NCBI RefSeq assembly: GCF_004348325.1
Contig: NZ_SMKF01000053.1
Span: forward strand, 1 to 32,629
Source of the DNA: Micromonospora sp. KC213
GTDB lineage: Bacteria; Actinomycetota; Actinomycetes; Mycobacteriales; Micromonosporaceae
Direction: 5' to 3'
DNA length: 32,629 bases
Under the pieces are notes generated by a model that saw nothing but the letters and a program-made list of their open reading frames with translations, was not told the DNA's origin and ran no database searches. The position numbers were made by a program, and so were the translations under genes. Positions within the stretch are counted from its first letter, which is position 1; every line of letters starts with the position of its first letter. Below, one piece after another: positions 7,466-14,690 of the stretch.

Positions 7466-8207
7466 CGCGCAGAATCCGGTAGCCGAGGGCAGGCGAGATC
7501 CGCATGAGCGCGCGTAGCACTTTGACGTTGCCGATGTAGATCTCGTCGCGGCCGCGGCGCATGCCGTCGATCACTTCCGACGCGGCTGCGCGCGCGCTGA
7601 TCTTGCCTCGGCCGCGTCCGCGTGTCATGTCGGTGTCGACCAGTGCCATGACCGCGTCGGTGACTCGTACCGTCGGTGCGGCGGTCCGGCATTGATAGCG
7701 AAGGCCGCGGGTGAAGGTCCGTACTGCCGCCTTGGTGGCGCAATACACCGGCGCCGATCGTTTGGGGGCCAGCGCCAGGCCGGACGTGACATTCACGATC
7801 GCGGCGGAGTGCTGCTGGCGCAGGTGTGGCAGCAGCCCGATGGAGAGCGCGATGACGGCGTCGAGATTGACGGCGATCTCCCGCCGCAGGGTCTGGCTCA
7901 GTGTCTGTGCATCGTCGTGGAGAAGGTCGGTGAGCGTCTGCACCCCGGCGTTGTTGATCACCGCGGAGAGGTTGGGGTGACGCACGGTGACCTCGCTGAC
8001 GAGGACGTCGACCGCGCCGGCGTCGGTGAGGTCGACGGGCCAGGGATGCACCCGGTTGCCGTGGTCGGCGACGAGTGCGGCGAGGTGGTCGCGGTCGCGT
8101 CCGACGGCTATCACTTCTGCGCCGGCTGCGATCAGTTGGCGGGTGAGTTCGCGGCCGATGCCACGCCCGGCGCCGGTGAGCAGAACAGTTCGGTTTTCCA
8201 GTTTCAA
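7458..8207 (-). CDS. Short-chain dehydrogenase/reductase (DltE-like SDR)
   Basis: A 249-residue NAD(P)-dependent oxidoreductase with a classical SDR fold. The cofactor motif TGAGRGIG is at residues 11-18, and NNAG at about 89-92. The catalytic Ser lies in NVTSG near residue 140, with YCATK near 154-158. After the core come GLRYQCR and TDMTRGRGRGKIS, as in DltE/YdfG-like SDRs, with a C-terminal region that may contact membrane (YIGNVKVLRALMRISPALGYRIL). The substrate is unknown. The start is TTG at 8207 with GAGG just upstream. The gene lies 28 bases after the AraC regulator and overlaps the broken VTT gene, forming one operon. Confidence 0.92.
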   Translation of the reverse strand: MKLENRTVLLTGAGRGIGRELTRQLIAAGAEVIAVGRDRDHLAALVADHGNRVHPWPVDLTDAGAVDVLVSEVTVRHPNLSAVINNAGVQTLTDLLHDDAQTLSQTLRREIAVNLDAVIALSIGLLPHLRQQHSAAIVNVTSGLALAPKRSAPVYCATKAAVRTFTRGLRYQCRTAAPTVRVTDAVMALVDTDMTRGRGRGKISARAAASEVIDGMRRGRDEIYIGNVKVLRALMRISPALGYRILRDG

Positions 8208-8235
8208 TGCCTCGTCCCCTCGGGTGATTGTTGGA

Positions 8236-9186
8236 TCAGCGGCTGATGTGTCGCGTCGCCGGCTGCGCTGCGGGCCGGCGGGCGAACGCCGACCGGTAGG
8301 CCGCGGGCGTCATGGCGGTGCGGCGCTTGAATTCGCGGGTGAAGTGCGGCTGGTCGGCATAACCGCACGCGAAACCGACCACGCTTAGCGGGTGTGAGCT
8401 GTTCATGAGAAGGTCCGCGGCGGCCTGCGCGCGGATGCTGCCCAGCAGCCCACTGAGACCGCCTTCTGCCAGCAGCCGCCGCTGCAGGCTTCGCGGTGAC
8501 AGGCCGAATTCGGCCGCGAGTCCGGCCAGCCTCCAGCGGCGGGCGAGGTCACTGCCTATCAGGTGGCGGGCCTGTTGTGTCGGGTCCAGGCCGACGACTG
8601 GTACAGGCACTTTTGCCGTGTTGGGAAACGATTCCCAGGCGAAGTGCCAGACCGCGGTGGCCTGACCAGGAGGCGGGGCCGTGAAGGCGCCGTCAGTGAA
8701 CACAACCGTCTCGCCGCTTGTGTCGAGGCGGACCGTGACTCCGCGCGCGCCGATCGCCGCCAAAAGGCCTGTCAGTACGCCGAGAATCAGCGCATCCTCG
8801 GCTGGCGTTGGAGGAGCCGCAGGCGGCCCGACGTGCTCAGCGACGAGCCGGGCAGCACCGGCCTCTCGCACCAGAACCCGGTGACGCGAATGAGTGAAAC
8901 GCTCCAGCCGGCCCCACCGCTCGAACAGATCCTCGGGGCTGTCCGAGGCCAGCAGCGCTGAAATCGCAGGATCGGGCGGCAGGCGCGGTAGGTACCGCCC
9001 GACACGGAGCAGCGGCAGCAGCCCATGGGCCCGGGCTATGTCGGCCAGGAACCGCCGCTTGGCGTCGAGCGGCACCAGCGCTCCACCCGGCGTGGCGACC
9101 GCGACCGCGATGCCTTCCTCGGCCAGCGCACGCCGCGCCGCCGCAACCAGGACCGCGCTGGCGAAGTCGTCCACGGCCATCCCCAC
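8236..9186 (-). CDS. AraC family transcriptional regulator
   Basis: A 316-residue regulator of the type with an N-terminal arabinose-binding-like domain (about residues 1-190) and a C-terminal double HTH (about 215-305). The second half carries LAAEFGLSPRSLQRRLLAEG and then SVVGFACGYADQPHFTREFKRRTAMTPAAYR, the near-invariant AraC/XylS signature. The GTG at 9186 and the in-frame ATG at 9180 are both possible starts. It leads the AraC-SDR-VTT operon and most likely controls it. The whole cassette lies inside the interrupted GDPD gene. The inducer is unknown. Confidence 0.92.
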   Translation of the reverse strand: MGMAVDDFASAVLVAAARRALAEEGIAVAVATPGGALVPLDAKRRFLADIARAHGLLPLLRVGRYLPRLPPDPAISALLASDSPEDLFERWGRLERFTHSRHRVLVREAGAARLVAEHVGPPAAPPTPAEDALILGVLTGLLAAIGARGVTVRLDTSGETVVFTDGAFTAPPPGQATAVWHFAWESFPNTAKVPVPVVGLDPTQQARHLIGSDLARRWRLAGLAAEFGLSPRSLQRRLLAEGGLSGLLGSIRAQAAADLLMNSSHPLSVVGFACGYADQPHFTREFKRRTAMTPAAYRSAFARRPAAQPATRHISR

Positions 9187-9350
9187 ATCCCGCTCGAAGG
9201 TTCAGCGGAACGTTACGGCTGCCACGACCTGGAAGTCTTGAACGATCACGCCAGGGTCAACACGCGGGCACACCGGATCAGCCGATTGGCCGTCCGGGAG
9301 CGTGTCGATTTCCGCTCTGTCTCACATTCGGTGGTGATGGAGGGTGCTGG

Positions 9351-9466
9351 TTAGCCACGCAGGATGCGGTGACGCAGGAGAGCGAAGCCTGCGCGTCCGT
9401 ACATTCGCTGCTTGACCAGCTTGGTCGTTCGGTGTTGAAGCCTTCGGTGCCGCCGTTGTGGCAGGG
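9351..9466 (-). mobile_element. ISL3-family transposase, 3' remnant
   Basis: The minus strand encodes CHNGGTEGFNTE and then, after a one-base shift, TKLVKQRMYGRAGFALLRHRIL followed by a stop. This is the C-terminal signature of ISL3-family DDE transposases (N-G-TEG-NT-TK--K-QMYGRAGF-LLR-R-L). Only about 38 residues survive. The catalytic core is absent and the adjoining sequence is already GDPD coding DNA in the opposite direction. No terminal inverted repeat could be identified between 9187 and 9350. It is the likely agent, or a bystander, of the rearrangement that broke the GDPD gene. Confidence 0.75.
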
Positions 9467-9471
9467 GCCGG

Positions 9472-9655
9472 GTGTCGACGGCCGGTTTCTCGCCTGCTGC
9501 CCCCGGCTCGGCCTGCACGTGCGCGTGCGCGTCTGGACGATCGACGACCCCGCCCAGATGCACGGCTTACGTGATCTCGCAGTGGATGGCATCATGACCG
9601 ATCACGTCGGCGTGCTGCGCGACGTCTACCGCAGCCGCGGCCACTGGCCGCCTGA
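9472..9655 (+). pseudogene. Glycerophosphodiester phosphodiesterase remnant, C-terminal piece
   Basis: The frame reads VDGRFLACCPRLGLHVRVRVWTIDD, then PAQMHGLRDLAVDGIMTD, then VLRDVYRSRGHWPP. This is the C-terminal end of GDPD enzymes (W-T-D-----M--L---GVDGI-TD-P). A small GTGCGC duplication is visible in the strand before VWTIDD. The natural stop (TGA at 9653-9655) is now one base out of frame, and the original frame runs on into the transporter gene. No start or RBS belongs to this piece. It lies directly upstream of the UMF1 transporter, as an intact gene would in an operon. Confidence 0.75.
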
Positions 9656-9672
9656 ACCCGGCGGAGGATCCG

Positions 9673-11055
9673 ATGGCCGAGACCGTTGCCCCTGCGGTGG
9701 ACAACCCGCCACCGGGCAGTACCCGCCGCGAACGCACCGGCTGGTACTTCTACGACTGGGCGATGTCGGCGTTCTCCACAACCGTCATCACCGTCTTCCT
9801 CGGCCCCTTCCTGACCACGGTCACCGAGCTCGCCGCCGGCTGCGAGCTCGGCGCCGACACCTGCGACGGGCACGTCTACCCCCTGGGCATCAAGGTGGCC
9901 GCCGGGTCGTACTTCCCGTACCTGGTGTCGCTGTCGGTGCTGCTCACCGTGTTCGTGCTGCCGGTCGTCGGCGCCATCGCCGACCGGTCCGCGCGCAAGA
10001 AGCGGCTGCTGGCCGTCGCCGCGTTCACCGGCGCCGGCGCCACCACCGCGATGCTGGTCGTCACCGGCGAGCGGTACCTGCTCGGCGGGGCGCTGTTCGT
10101 CGTCGCGAACGTCGCCTTCGGCGCCGGAGTGGTGGTCTACAACTCGTTCCTGCCGCGGCTCGGCGGTCCGGACGACCGCGACGGCATCTCCAGCCGTGGC
10201 TGGGCCATGGGCTACCTCGGCGGTGGCCTGCTGCTGGCGCTGAACCTGGTCGCCGTGCAAAGCCTGGACAACGGGCAGCCGGAACGCACCCTCGACCTGG
10301 CGCGGTGGTCGATCGCGTCGGCCGGACTGTGGTGGGCGGTGTTCACCCTGGTGCCGTTGCGCTGGCTGCGGGAGCACCCCACCACCGCCGCGCTGGCCGG
10401 CGGCAACCCGCTCGCCGACGGGTTCCGCCAGCTCGGCCGCACCGTACGCCAGATGAGGGCGTACCCGTTGACGCTGTTCTTCCTGCTGGCGTTCCTGGTC
10501 TACAATGACGGCATCCAGACCGTCATCGCCCTGGCCAGCCAGTACGGCACCAAGGAGCTGCGGCTGGAGCAGAGCACCCTGATCGTCACCATCCTGCTCG
10601 TGCAGTTCCTCGCCTTCGGTGGCGCGTTGCTGCTCGGCGCCCTGGCCAAGCGGATCGGCGCGTGGAAGACGGTGCTGCTGTCCCTGGCGCTGTGGACCGT
10701 TGTGATCATCGCCGCGTTCCGGCTGCCCGCCGAGGCGCCGCTGCAGTTCATGCTTCTCGGCGCCGCGATCGGCCTGGTTCTCGGCGGCAGTCAGGCGCTG
10801 AGCCGGTCCCTGTTCAGCCAGCTGATTCCCGCCGGCAAGGAGGGCGAGTACTACGGCTTCTACGAGATCAGCGACAAGGGAACCAGCTGGCTCGGGCCGC
10901 TCGCCTTCGGCCTGGTGTTCCAGCTCACCGCCTCCTACCGGGTGGGTCTGGTCTCCCTGCTGATCTTCTTCGTGGTCGGGTTCGCGTTGCTGGCCGCCGT
11001 GCCGATGCGGCGGGCCATCATCGCCGCCGGCAACACCCCACCCCGGGTGCTCTAG
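9673..11055 (+). CDS. MFS transporter, UMF1-type
   Basis: A 460-residue polytopic membrane protein with about 12 hydrophobic segments. The N-terminal WYFYDWAMSAFSTTVITVFLGPF resembles the WYDWANSAF signature of the UMF1/ATG22-like MFS branch. The cytoplasmic loop with GAIADRSARKKRLL fits MFS motif A after TM2. Between TM1 and TM2 there is a Cys-containing loop (AAGCELGADTCDG). Start ATG at 9673 follows GGAGG at the correct spacing. The substrate is unknown; the broken GDPD gene just upstream suggests an original link to glycerophosphodiester or glycerol-phosphate metabolism (inference only). The gene looks intact, although its former operon promoter may have been lost. Confidence 0.9.
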   Translation: MAETVAPAVDNPPPGSTRRERTGWYFYDWAMSAFSTTVITVFLGPFLTTVTELAAGCELGADTCDGHVYPLGIKVAAGSYFPYLVSLSVLLTVFVLPVVGAIADRSARKKRLLAVAAFTGAGATTAMLVVTGERYLLGGALFVVANVAFGAGVVVYNSFLPRLGGPDDRDGISSRGWAMGYLGGGLLLALNLVAVQSLDNGQPERTLDLARWSIASAGLWWAVFTLVPLRWLREHPTTAALAGGNPLADGFRQLGRTVRQMRAYPLTLFFLLAFLVYNDGIQTVIALASQYGTKELRLEQSTLIVTILLVQFLAFGGALLLGALAKRIGAWKTVLLSLALWTVVIIAAFRLPAEAPLQFMLLGAAIGLVLGGSQALSRSLFSQLIPAGKEGEYYGFYEISDKGTSWLGPLAFGLVFQLTASYRVGLVSLLIFFVVGFALLAAVPMRRAIIAAGNTPPRVL

Positions 11056-11092
11056 GCACCGGCACCGGCCTGATCGGGGCGGGTCGATCGGC

Positions 11093-11098
11093 TAGGCT
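11093..11098 (+). promoter_or_regulatory. Putative -10 element of a leaderless thymidine kinase mRNA
   Basis: TAGGCT lies 8 bases before the GTG start of the thymidine kinase gene, and no Shine-Dalgarno sequence is present. This is the typical arrangement for a leaderless actinobacterial transcript starting at or next to 11107. Confidence 0.5.
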
Positions 11099-11106
11099 GC
11101 CCCGAC

Positions 11107-11820
11107 GTGACCGACGACGCCGCCAACCCGACCTGCCTGGCCCGCCCGCTACCGGGACCGGACGAGGGCCTCACCGGCTGCGCTGCCGCGCGGGGCGTCG
11201 ACGGGCGACCGCTGCACGCCGCCGCCCTGAAGTTCTTCTGGGGGCCGATGGACTGCGGCAAGTCCACGATGGCCCTGCAGATGAACTACAACCATGCCCG
11301 GCAGGGCCGCCGCGGCCTGGTCACCACCCGCATCGACCGGTCACTGGGCCCGCAGGTCACCAGCCGCATCGGCCTGGCCCACTCCGCCGTCGAGGTCACC
11401 GACTCCCTGGACCTGCGTGCCCTGGTCCGCGACACCTGGGCCGAAGGGGTTCGCGTCGACTACCTCATCTGCGACGAGGCGTCGTTCTACAATGTCGCGC
11501 ACGTCGAGCAGATGGCCGAGCTGGTCGACAGCTTCGACGTCGACGTGTACGCCTTCGGCCTGGCCACCGACTTCCGCTCCTGCCTGTTCCCCGCCGCGCA
11601 GCGGCTGTTCGAACTGGCCGACGAGGTGGCCCGTATCCAGGTCGAGGTGCTGTGCTGGTGCGGCCGGGAAGGCCTGCTCAACGCCCGGGTCGTCGGCGGG
11701 CGGGTGGTCCGCGAGGGCGAGCAGGTCGTCATCGGTGACACCGTGCAGACCGCCGAGGTGCGCTACCAGGTGCTGTGCCGGCGGCACTACCGCTCCGGTG
11801 ACCTCGGCCCGCGCGTCTAG
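11107..11820 (+). CDS. tdk: Thymidine kinase (type II)
   Basis: A 237-residue nucleotide-salvage enzyme that phosphorylates thymidine with ATP. The P-loop GPMDCGKST is at about residues 47-55. The Walker-B/Glu site is YLICDEASFYNVAHVEQM, and the sugar-binding lasso region is VYAFGLATDFRSCLFP. The zinc-binding pairs are CWCG and CRRHY near the C-terminus. The N-terminal 40 residues (to GRPLHAAALKF) are an extension over short type-II kinases and may mean that translation starts further in. GTG at 11107 is kept because of the leaderless promoter. It overlaps the stop of the opposing gene by four bases. Confidence 0.93.
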   Translation: MTDDAANPTCLARPLPGPDEGLTGCAAARGVDGRPLHAAALKFFWGPMDCGKSTMALQMNYNHARQGRRGLVTTRIDRSLGPQVTSRIGLAHSAVEVTDSLDLRALVRDTWAEGVRVDYLICDEASFYNVAHVEQMAELVDSFDVDVYAFGLATDFRSCLFPAAQRLFELADEVARIQVEVLCWCGREGLLNARVVGGRVVREGEQVVIGDTVQTAEVRYQVLCRRHYRSGDLGPRV

Positions 11821-12275
11821 AACGGATCCCCGCACACCCGCCAGCCGCCGTCCTCCTTGACCACCGACAGGATCCGCTGCTCACCGGCCCCGCCCTCGCG
11901 GGTCAACCGGACGGCCACCTCGCCGACCGGGCGGCCGGCCTTCGTCCGCACCGACACGCGCTGGATCTCGTAGCCGGCGACCACCGGCGGGGTACGCACC
12001 CAGCCGGTGAAGCCGATCTCGCTCCACTTCTCCCGGGCCTGCGCGCAGAGCCGGTCGTAGGCCCGCTCGATCTCACCGGCGGACAACTCCCGCAGGAACC
12101 CGTCGGCGGTCTGCCGCACCGGGCCGCTGGCCCCTGTGACCACCTGCACGTTCCACGCGCCCAGCCCGGCCATCCCGATCAGGCACAGGGCCACCGCCAG
12201 AACACCGAACAGCACAGCGGCACGCACCGGCCGGCGTGGCCGCGCCGGTCGCATCCACCCCTGCTCGCCGCCCAT
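11817..12275 (-). CDS. Single-pass membrane-anchored protein of unknown function
   Basis: A 152-residue protein. Arg-rich residues 8-17 precede one transmembrane helix (about 18-40: AAVLFGVLAVALCLIGMAGLGAW). An extracytoplasmic domain of about 110 residues follows, with FLRELSAGEIERAYDRLCAQAREKW and VVKEDGGWRVCGDPF. The general pattern of a helix, a short-residence repeat, then a beta-rich end closing in GGWRVCG, is that of NTF2/DUF4878-like secreted domains. Two Cys residues could form a disulphide. ATG at 12275 is used; the open frame runs much further upstream but only as a shadow of the opposing gene. Function unknown. Divergent from the acyl-CoA dehydrogenase gene. Confidence 0.75.
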   Translation of the reverse strand: MGGEQGWMRPARPRRPVRAAVLFGVLAVALCLIGMAGLGAWNVQVVTGASGPVRQTADGFLRELSAGEIERAYDRLCAQAREKWSEIGFTGWVRTPPVVAGYEIQRVSVRTKAGRPVGEVAVRLTREGGAGEQRILSVVKEDGGWRVCGDPF

Positions 12276-12386
12276 CACCTGCGACCGTATGCGCCCGCCG
12301 CACCCTCCCGCAGGCACATCGACCCGGTCGCGCCGCCGGCGACGATCGTCTACCGTCGGCGCACAACCCGGGACAAGGAGCGACGG

Positions 12387-14093
12387 ATGAGCCGTTACGT
12401 GCAGCCGGCACCCGCCCGCGACGACCCGTACGCCGACGACCGGCTGCTGCGATCCTGGCTGCAGCGGCAGCTCGGACCGGACGGACACGCCGCCGCCCGG
12501 GACCGGCTGGTCGCCCTGGCCGGCGACGTGACCGGTCCGCTGCGCGCCGCGCACGCCGACGCCGAGGCGCACCCGCCCGTTCTGGTCCGCTTCGACCCGT
12601 GGGGTGCGCGGGTCGACCGGATCGACACCTCCCCCGGCTGGCGCACCCAACGTACCGCCGCCGCCCGGCACGCCGTGGTCGCGCTGCCCTACCTGGAGTC
12701 CGCGCGCGGCACGTGGGGGGCGGCGGCCCGGGTCGTGCAGCACGCCCTGCTGCACATGTACGCCCCGGAGTCGGCGACCTTCTCCTGCCCGGTGGCGATG
12801 GCCGACGGCGCGGCGGCGCTGCTGAGCCGGCCAGAGGTCGACGCGGGCGTCCGCGATACCTGGCTGTCCCGGTTGACCTCCATTGATCCGGACACCGCGA
12901 TCGTGTCCGGGCAGTGGATGACCGAGTCGCAGGGCGGCTCGGACCTGTCCCGGTCCGTCACCACCGGCCGGCCCGCCGCCGACGGGTCGTGGCGACTGAC
13001 CGGTGAGAAGTGGTTCTGCTCCGCCGTCGACGCGCCGGTCGCGGTGGCGCTGGCGCGTCCCGAGGGCGCCGGTCGGGGAAGCCGGGTGCTCGCGCCGTTC
13101 CTGGTCCCCCGCTACGCCGCTGACTCGCCCCTGTCGGGGGCCGCCGTGGCGGCGGACGCCCCCGCCCCCGGGGTCACCGTGCACCGGCTCAAGGACAAGC
13201 TGGGCACGGTGGCGCTGCCCACCGCCGAGGTCGGGCTGCGCGACGCGTACGCGGTGCCGTTGGGTGATCCGGCGGTGCCCGGCCTGGCCCGGGCGATGAC
13301 CCTGGTGGTGGTGACCCGGGTGCACAACGCCAACGCCGCCGCCAGCGGCATGCGACGTGGCCTGGCTCAGGCTTTGGCGTACGCGCGGGCGCGACAGGTG
13401 GCCGGCGGGCTGCTGGCGGACAACCCGCTGCACCGGGCCACCCTGGGTGCTCTGGCCGTGGACGCGGCCGGCGCGTTCGTGCTCGCCGGTCACGCGTTCG
13501 CGTTGCTCGGCCGGGTGGAGGTGGGTGCCGACCCGGTCGCCGCCGCCGAACTGCGGGTGGTCGCGCCGCTGGCCAAACTCGCCACCGGCCGGCTCGCCGT
13601 GGCCTCGGCCAGCGAGTACGTGGAGGCCTTCGGCGGCGCCGGATACGTCGAGGACACCGGCGTGCCCCGGCTACTGCGCGACGCGCAGGTGCTGCCGATC
13701 TGGGAAGGCACCACCAACGTGCTCGCGGTGGACGTGCTGCGCGCGGTGGCCCGCAAGGACGCCGGCACGCCGCTACTGCGTCGCCTCAGCGCAGCCGGCG
13801 ACCTGGCCCGCCGGCTGTCCCCGGCGTTGGCCGACACCCTCGCCTCGGCGACCCGGGAGCTACGTGCCGCGCTCGCCGAGGTCAGCGCCGACCCGGGGGC
13901 GGTCGCGGTGGTCGCCGGGGCGCGCGGGTTGGCGCTGCGGATGGCGTACGCGCTGGCCGCGGCGTTGCTGGTGGAGCAGGCCGCGTGGGGCGACGAGCAG
14001 GCCGAGGTGGCCGCCCGGCTGTGGGCGCGGCGGTGGCTGCGTCACGAGGACATTGCCGCCGGCGCCCACGAACACCTCGACACGCTGACCTGA
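12387..14093 (+). CDS. Acyl-CoA dehydrogenase family protein, AidB-like
   Basis: A 568-residue flavoprotein of the AidB/isovaleryl-CoA dehydrogenase branch, longer than ordinary acyl-CoA dehydrogenases (about 380). Signatures include PVAMADGAAALL, the FAD-contact stretch WMTESQGGSDLSRS, then GEKWFCSA, and near the end EAFGGAGYVEDTGVPRLLRDAQVLPIWEGTTNVLAVDVLRA. The Glu of EAFGGAGY aligns with the AidB-type site, and the C-terminal 100 residues form the extra helical domain. AidB in E. coli belongs to the alkylation response and binds DNA; actinobacterial relatives are mostly uncharacterised. Start ATG at 12387 follows AAGGAG. It is divergent from the membrane-anchored protein. No Ada or AlkB gene is adjacent. 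Confidence 0.9.
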   Translation: MSRYVQPAPARDDPYADDRLLRSWLQRQLGPDGHAAARDRLVALAGDVTGPLRAAHADAEAHPPVLVRFDPWGARVDRIDTSPGWRTQRTAAARHAVVALPYLESARGTWGAAARVVQHALLHMYAPESATFSCPVAMADGAAALLSRPEVDAGVRDTWLSRLTSIDPDTAIVSGQWMTESQGGSDLSRSVTTGRPAADGSWRLTGEKWFCSAVDAPVAVALARPEGAGRGSRVLAPFLVPRYAADSPLSGAAVAADAPAPGVTVHRLKDKLGTVALPTAEVGLRDAYAVPLGDPAVPGLARAMTLVVVTRVHNANAAASGMRRGLAQALAYARARQVAGGLLADNPLHRATLGALAVDAAGAFVLAGHAFALLGRVEVGADPVAAAELRVVAPLAKLATGRLAVASASEYVEAFGGAGYVEDTGVPRLLRDAQVLPIWEGTTNVLAVDVLRAVARKDAGTPLLRRLSAAGDLARRLSPALADTLASATRELRAALAEVSADPGAVAVVAGARGLALRMAYALAAALLVEQAAWGDEQAEVAARLWARRWLRHEDIAAGAHEHLDTLT

Positions 14094-14184
14094 CCGGCTA
14101 CCACCGCATTGGAGGGTTGACCCGGGATCAGGGCGCGGCTCACGGGTCAGGTTTCACAAGGAGCTTCCATGAAAAAATTGAGGC

Positions 14185-14619
14185 ATGACTGCCGAGGAGA
14201 TGATCCGCCACATCCGCGCCACCTTCGCCGGGGTCGACGCGCCCGAGGCCCACGGCGACACCTTTTTCATCTACGACCCGCAGCGGGACCTGCCCGACGC
14301 GCGGCGGATGCCGTTCGCCACGATCGTCACCGGCGACCACGAGTACGACAGCTTCTCGGCCCTGGACCGGCCGGGTGCGTGGCGACTGAACATCGGCCTG
14401 CCCAAGGCCCGGTACGCGCAACTGTTCCCGACCGTGCCGGCCGACGTGGACCACCGTGTCGTCGACGCACTGCTGCCGCACCCGATCTACGCGCCGCAGC
14501 ACTGGGTGTGCGTGGTGAACCCGGGTGACGGCACCGAGGCCCTGATCGGGGGCCTGCTGGACGAGGCGTACGACTTCGCCGTCCGCAAGTACGACAACCA
14601 CCGCCGGCGGTCATCCTGA
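14185..14619 (+). CDS. DUF6194 family protein
   Basis: A 144-residue cytoplasmic protein of unknown function. The conserved run is GDTFFIYDPQRDLP, then PFATIVTGDHEYDSFSALDRPGAWRLNIGL, then LLPHPIYAPQHWVCVVNPG, and a C-terminal helix ending in YDFAVRKYDNH. It looks like a MmcQ/YjbR-like small alpha/beta fold, with Trp and Asp residues repeatedly conserved. ATG at 14185 is chosen on homology. A better Shine-Dalgarno (AAGGAG) actually precedes an out-of-frame ATG at 14169, 16 bases upstream, so initiation here is unusual. It converges on the tyrosine recombinase gene. Confidence 0.82.
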   Translation: MTAEEMIRHIRATFAGVDAPEAHGDTFFIYDPQRDLPDARRMPFATIVTGDHEYDSFSALDRPGAWRLNIGLPKARYAQLFPTVPADVDHRVVDALLPHPIYAPQHWVCVVNPGDGTEALIGGLLDEAYDFAVRKYDNHRRRSS

Positions 14620-14690
14620 ACCTGCCGGCCGCGACCCCGGTGTTCGGTGTTCTCCGGTTGGCTGGCGGTAACCGGGACCGCCGTTGGTCG

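Noticed and set aside
6775..9485. 9-bp direct repeat GACGGCCGG at 6775 and 9477, close to both ends of the GDPD break, as a possible target duplication
   Set aside because: Short GC-rich word expected often in this DNA; ISL3 duplications are usually 8 bp, and gene material is missing between, so a simple transposition is unlikely.
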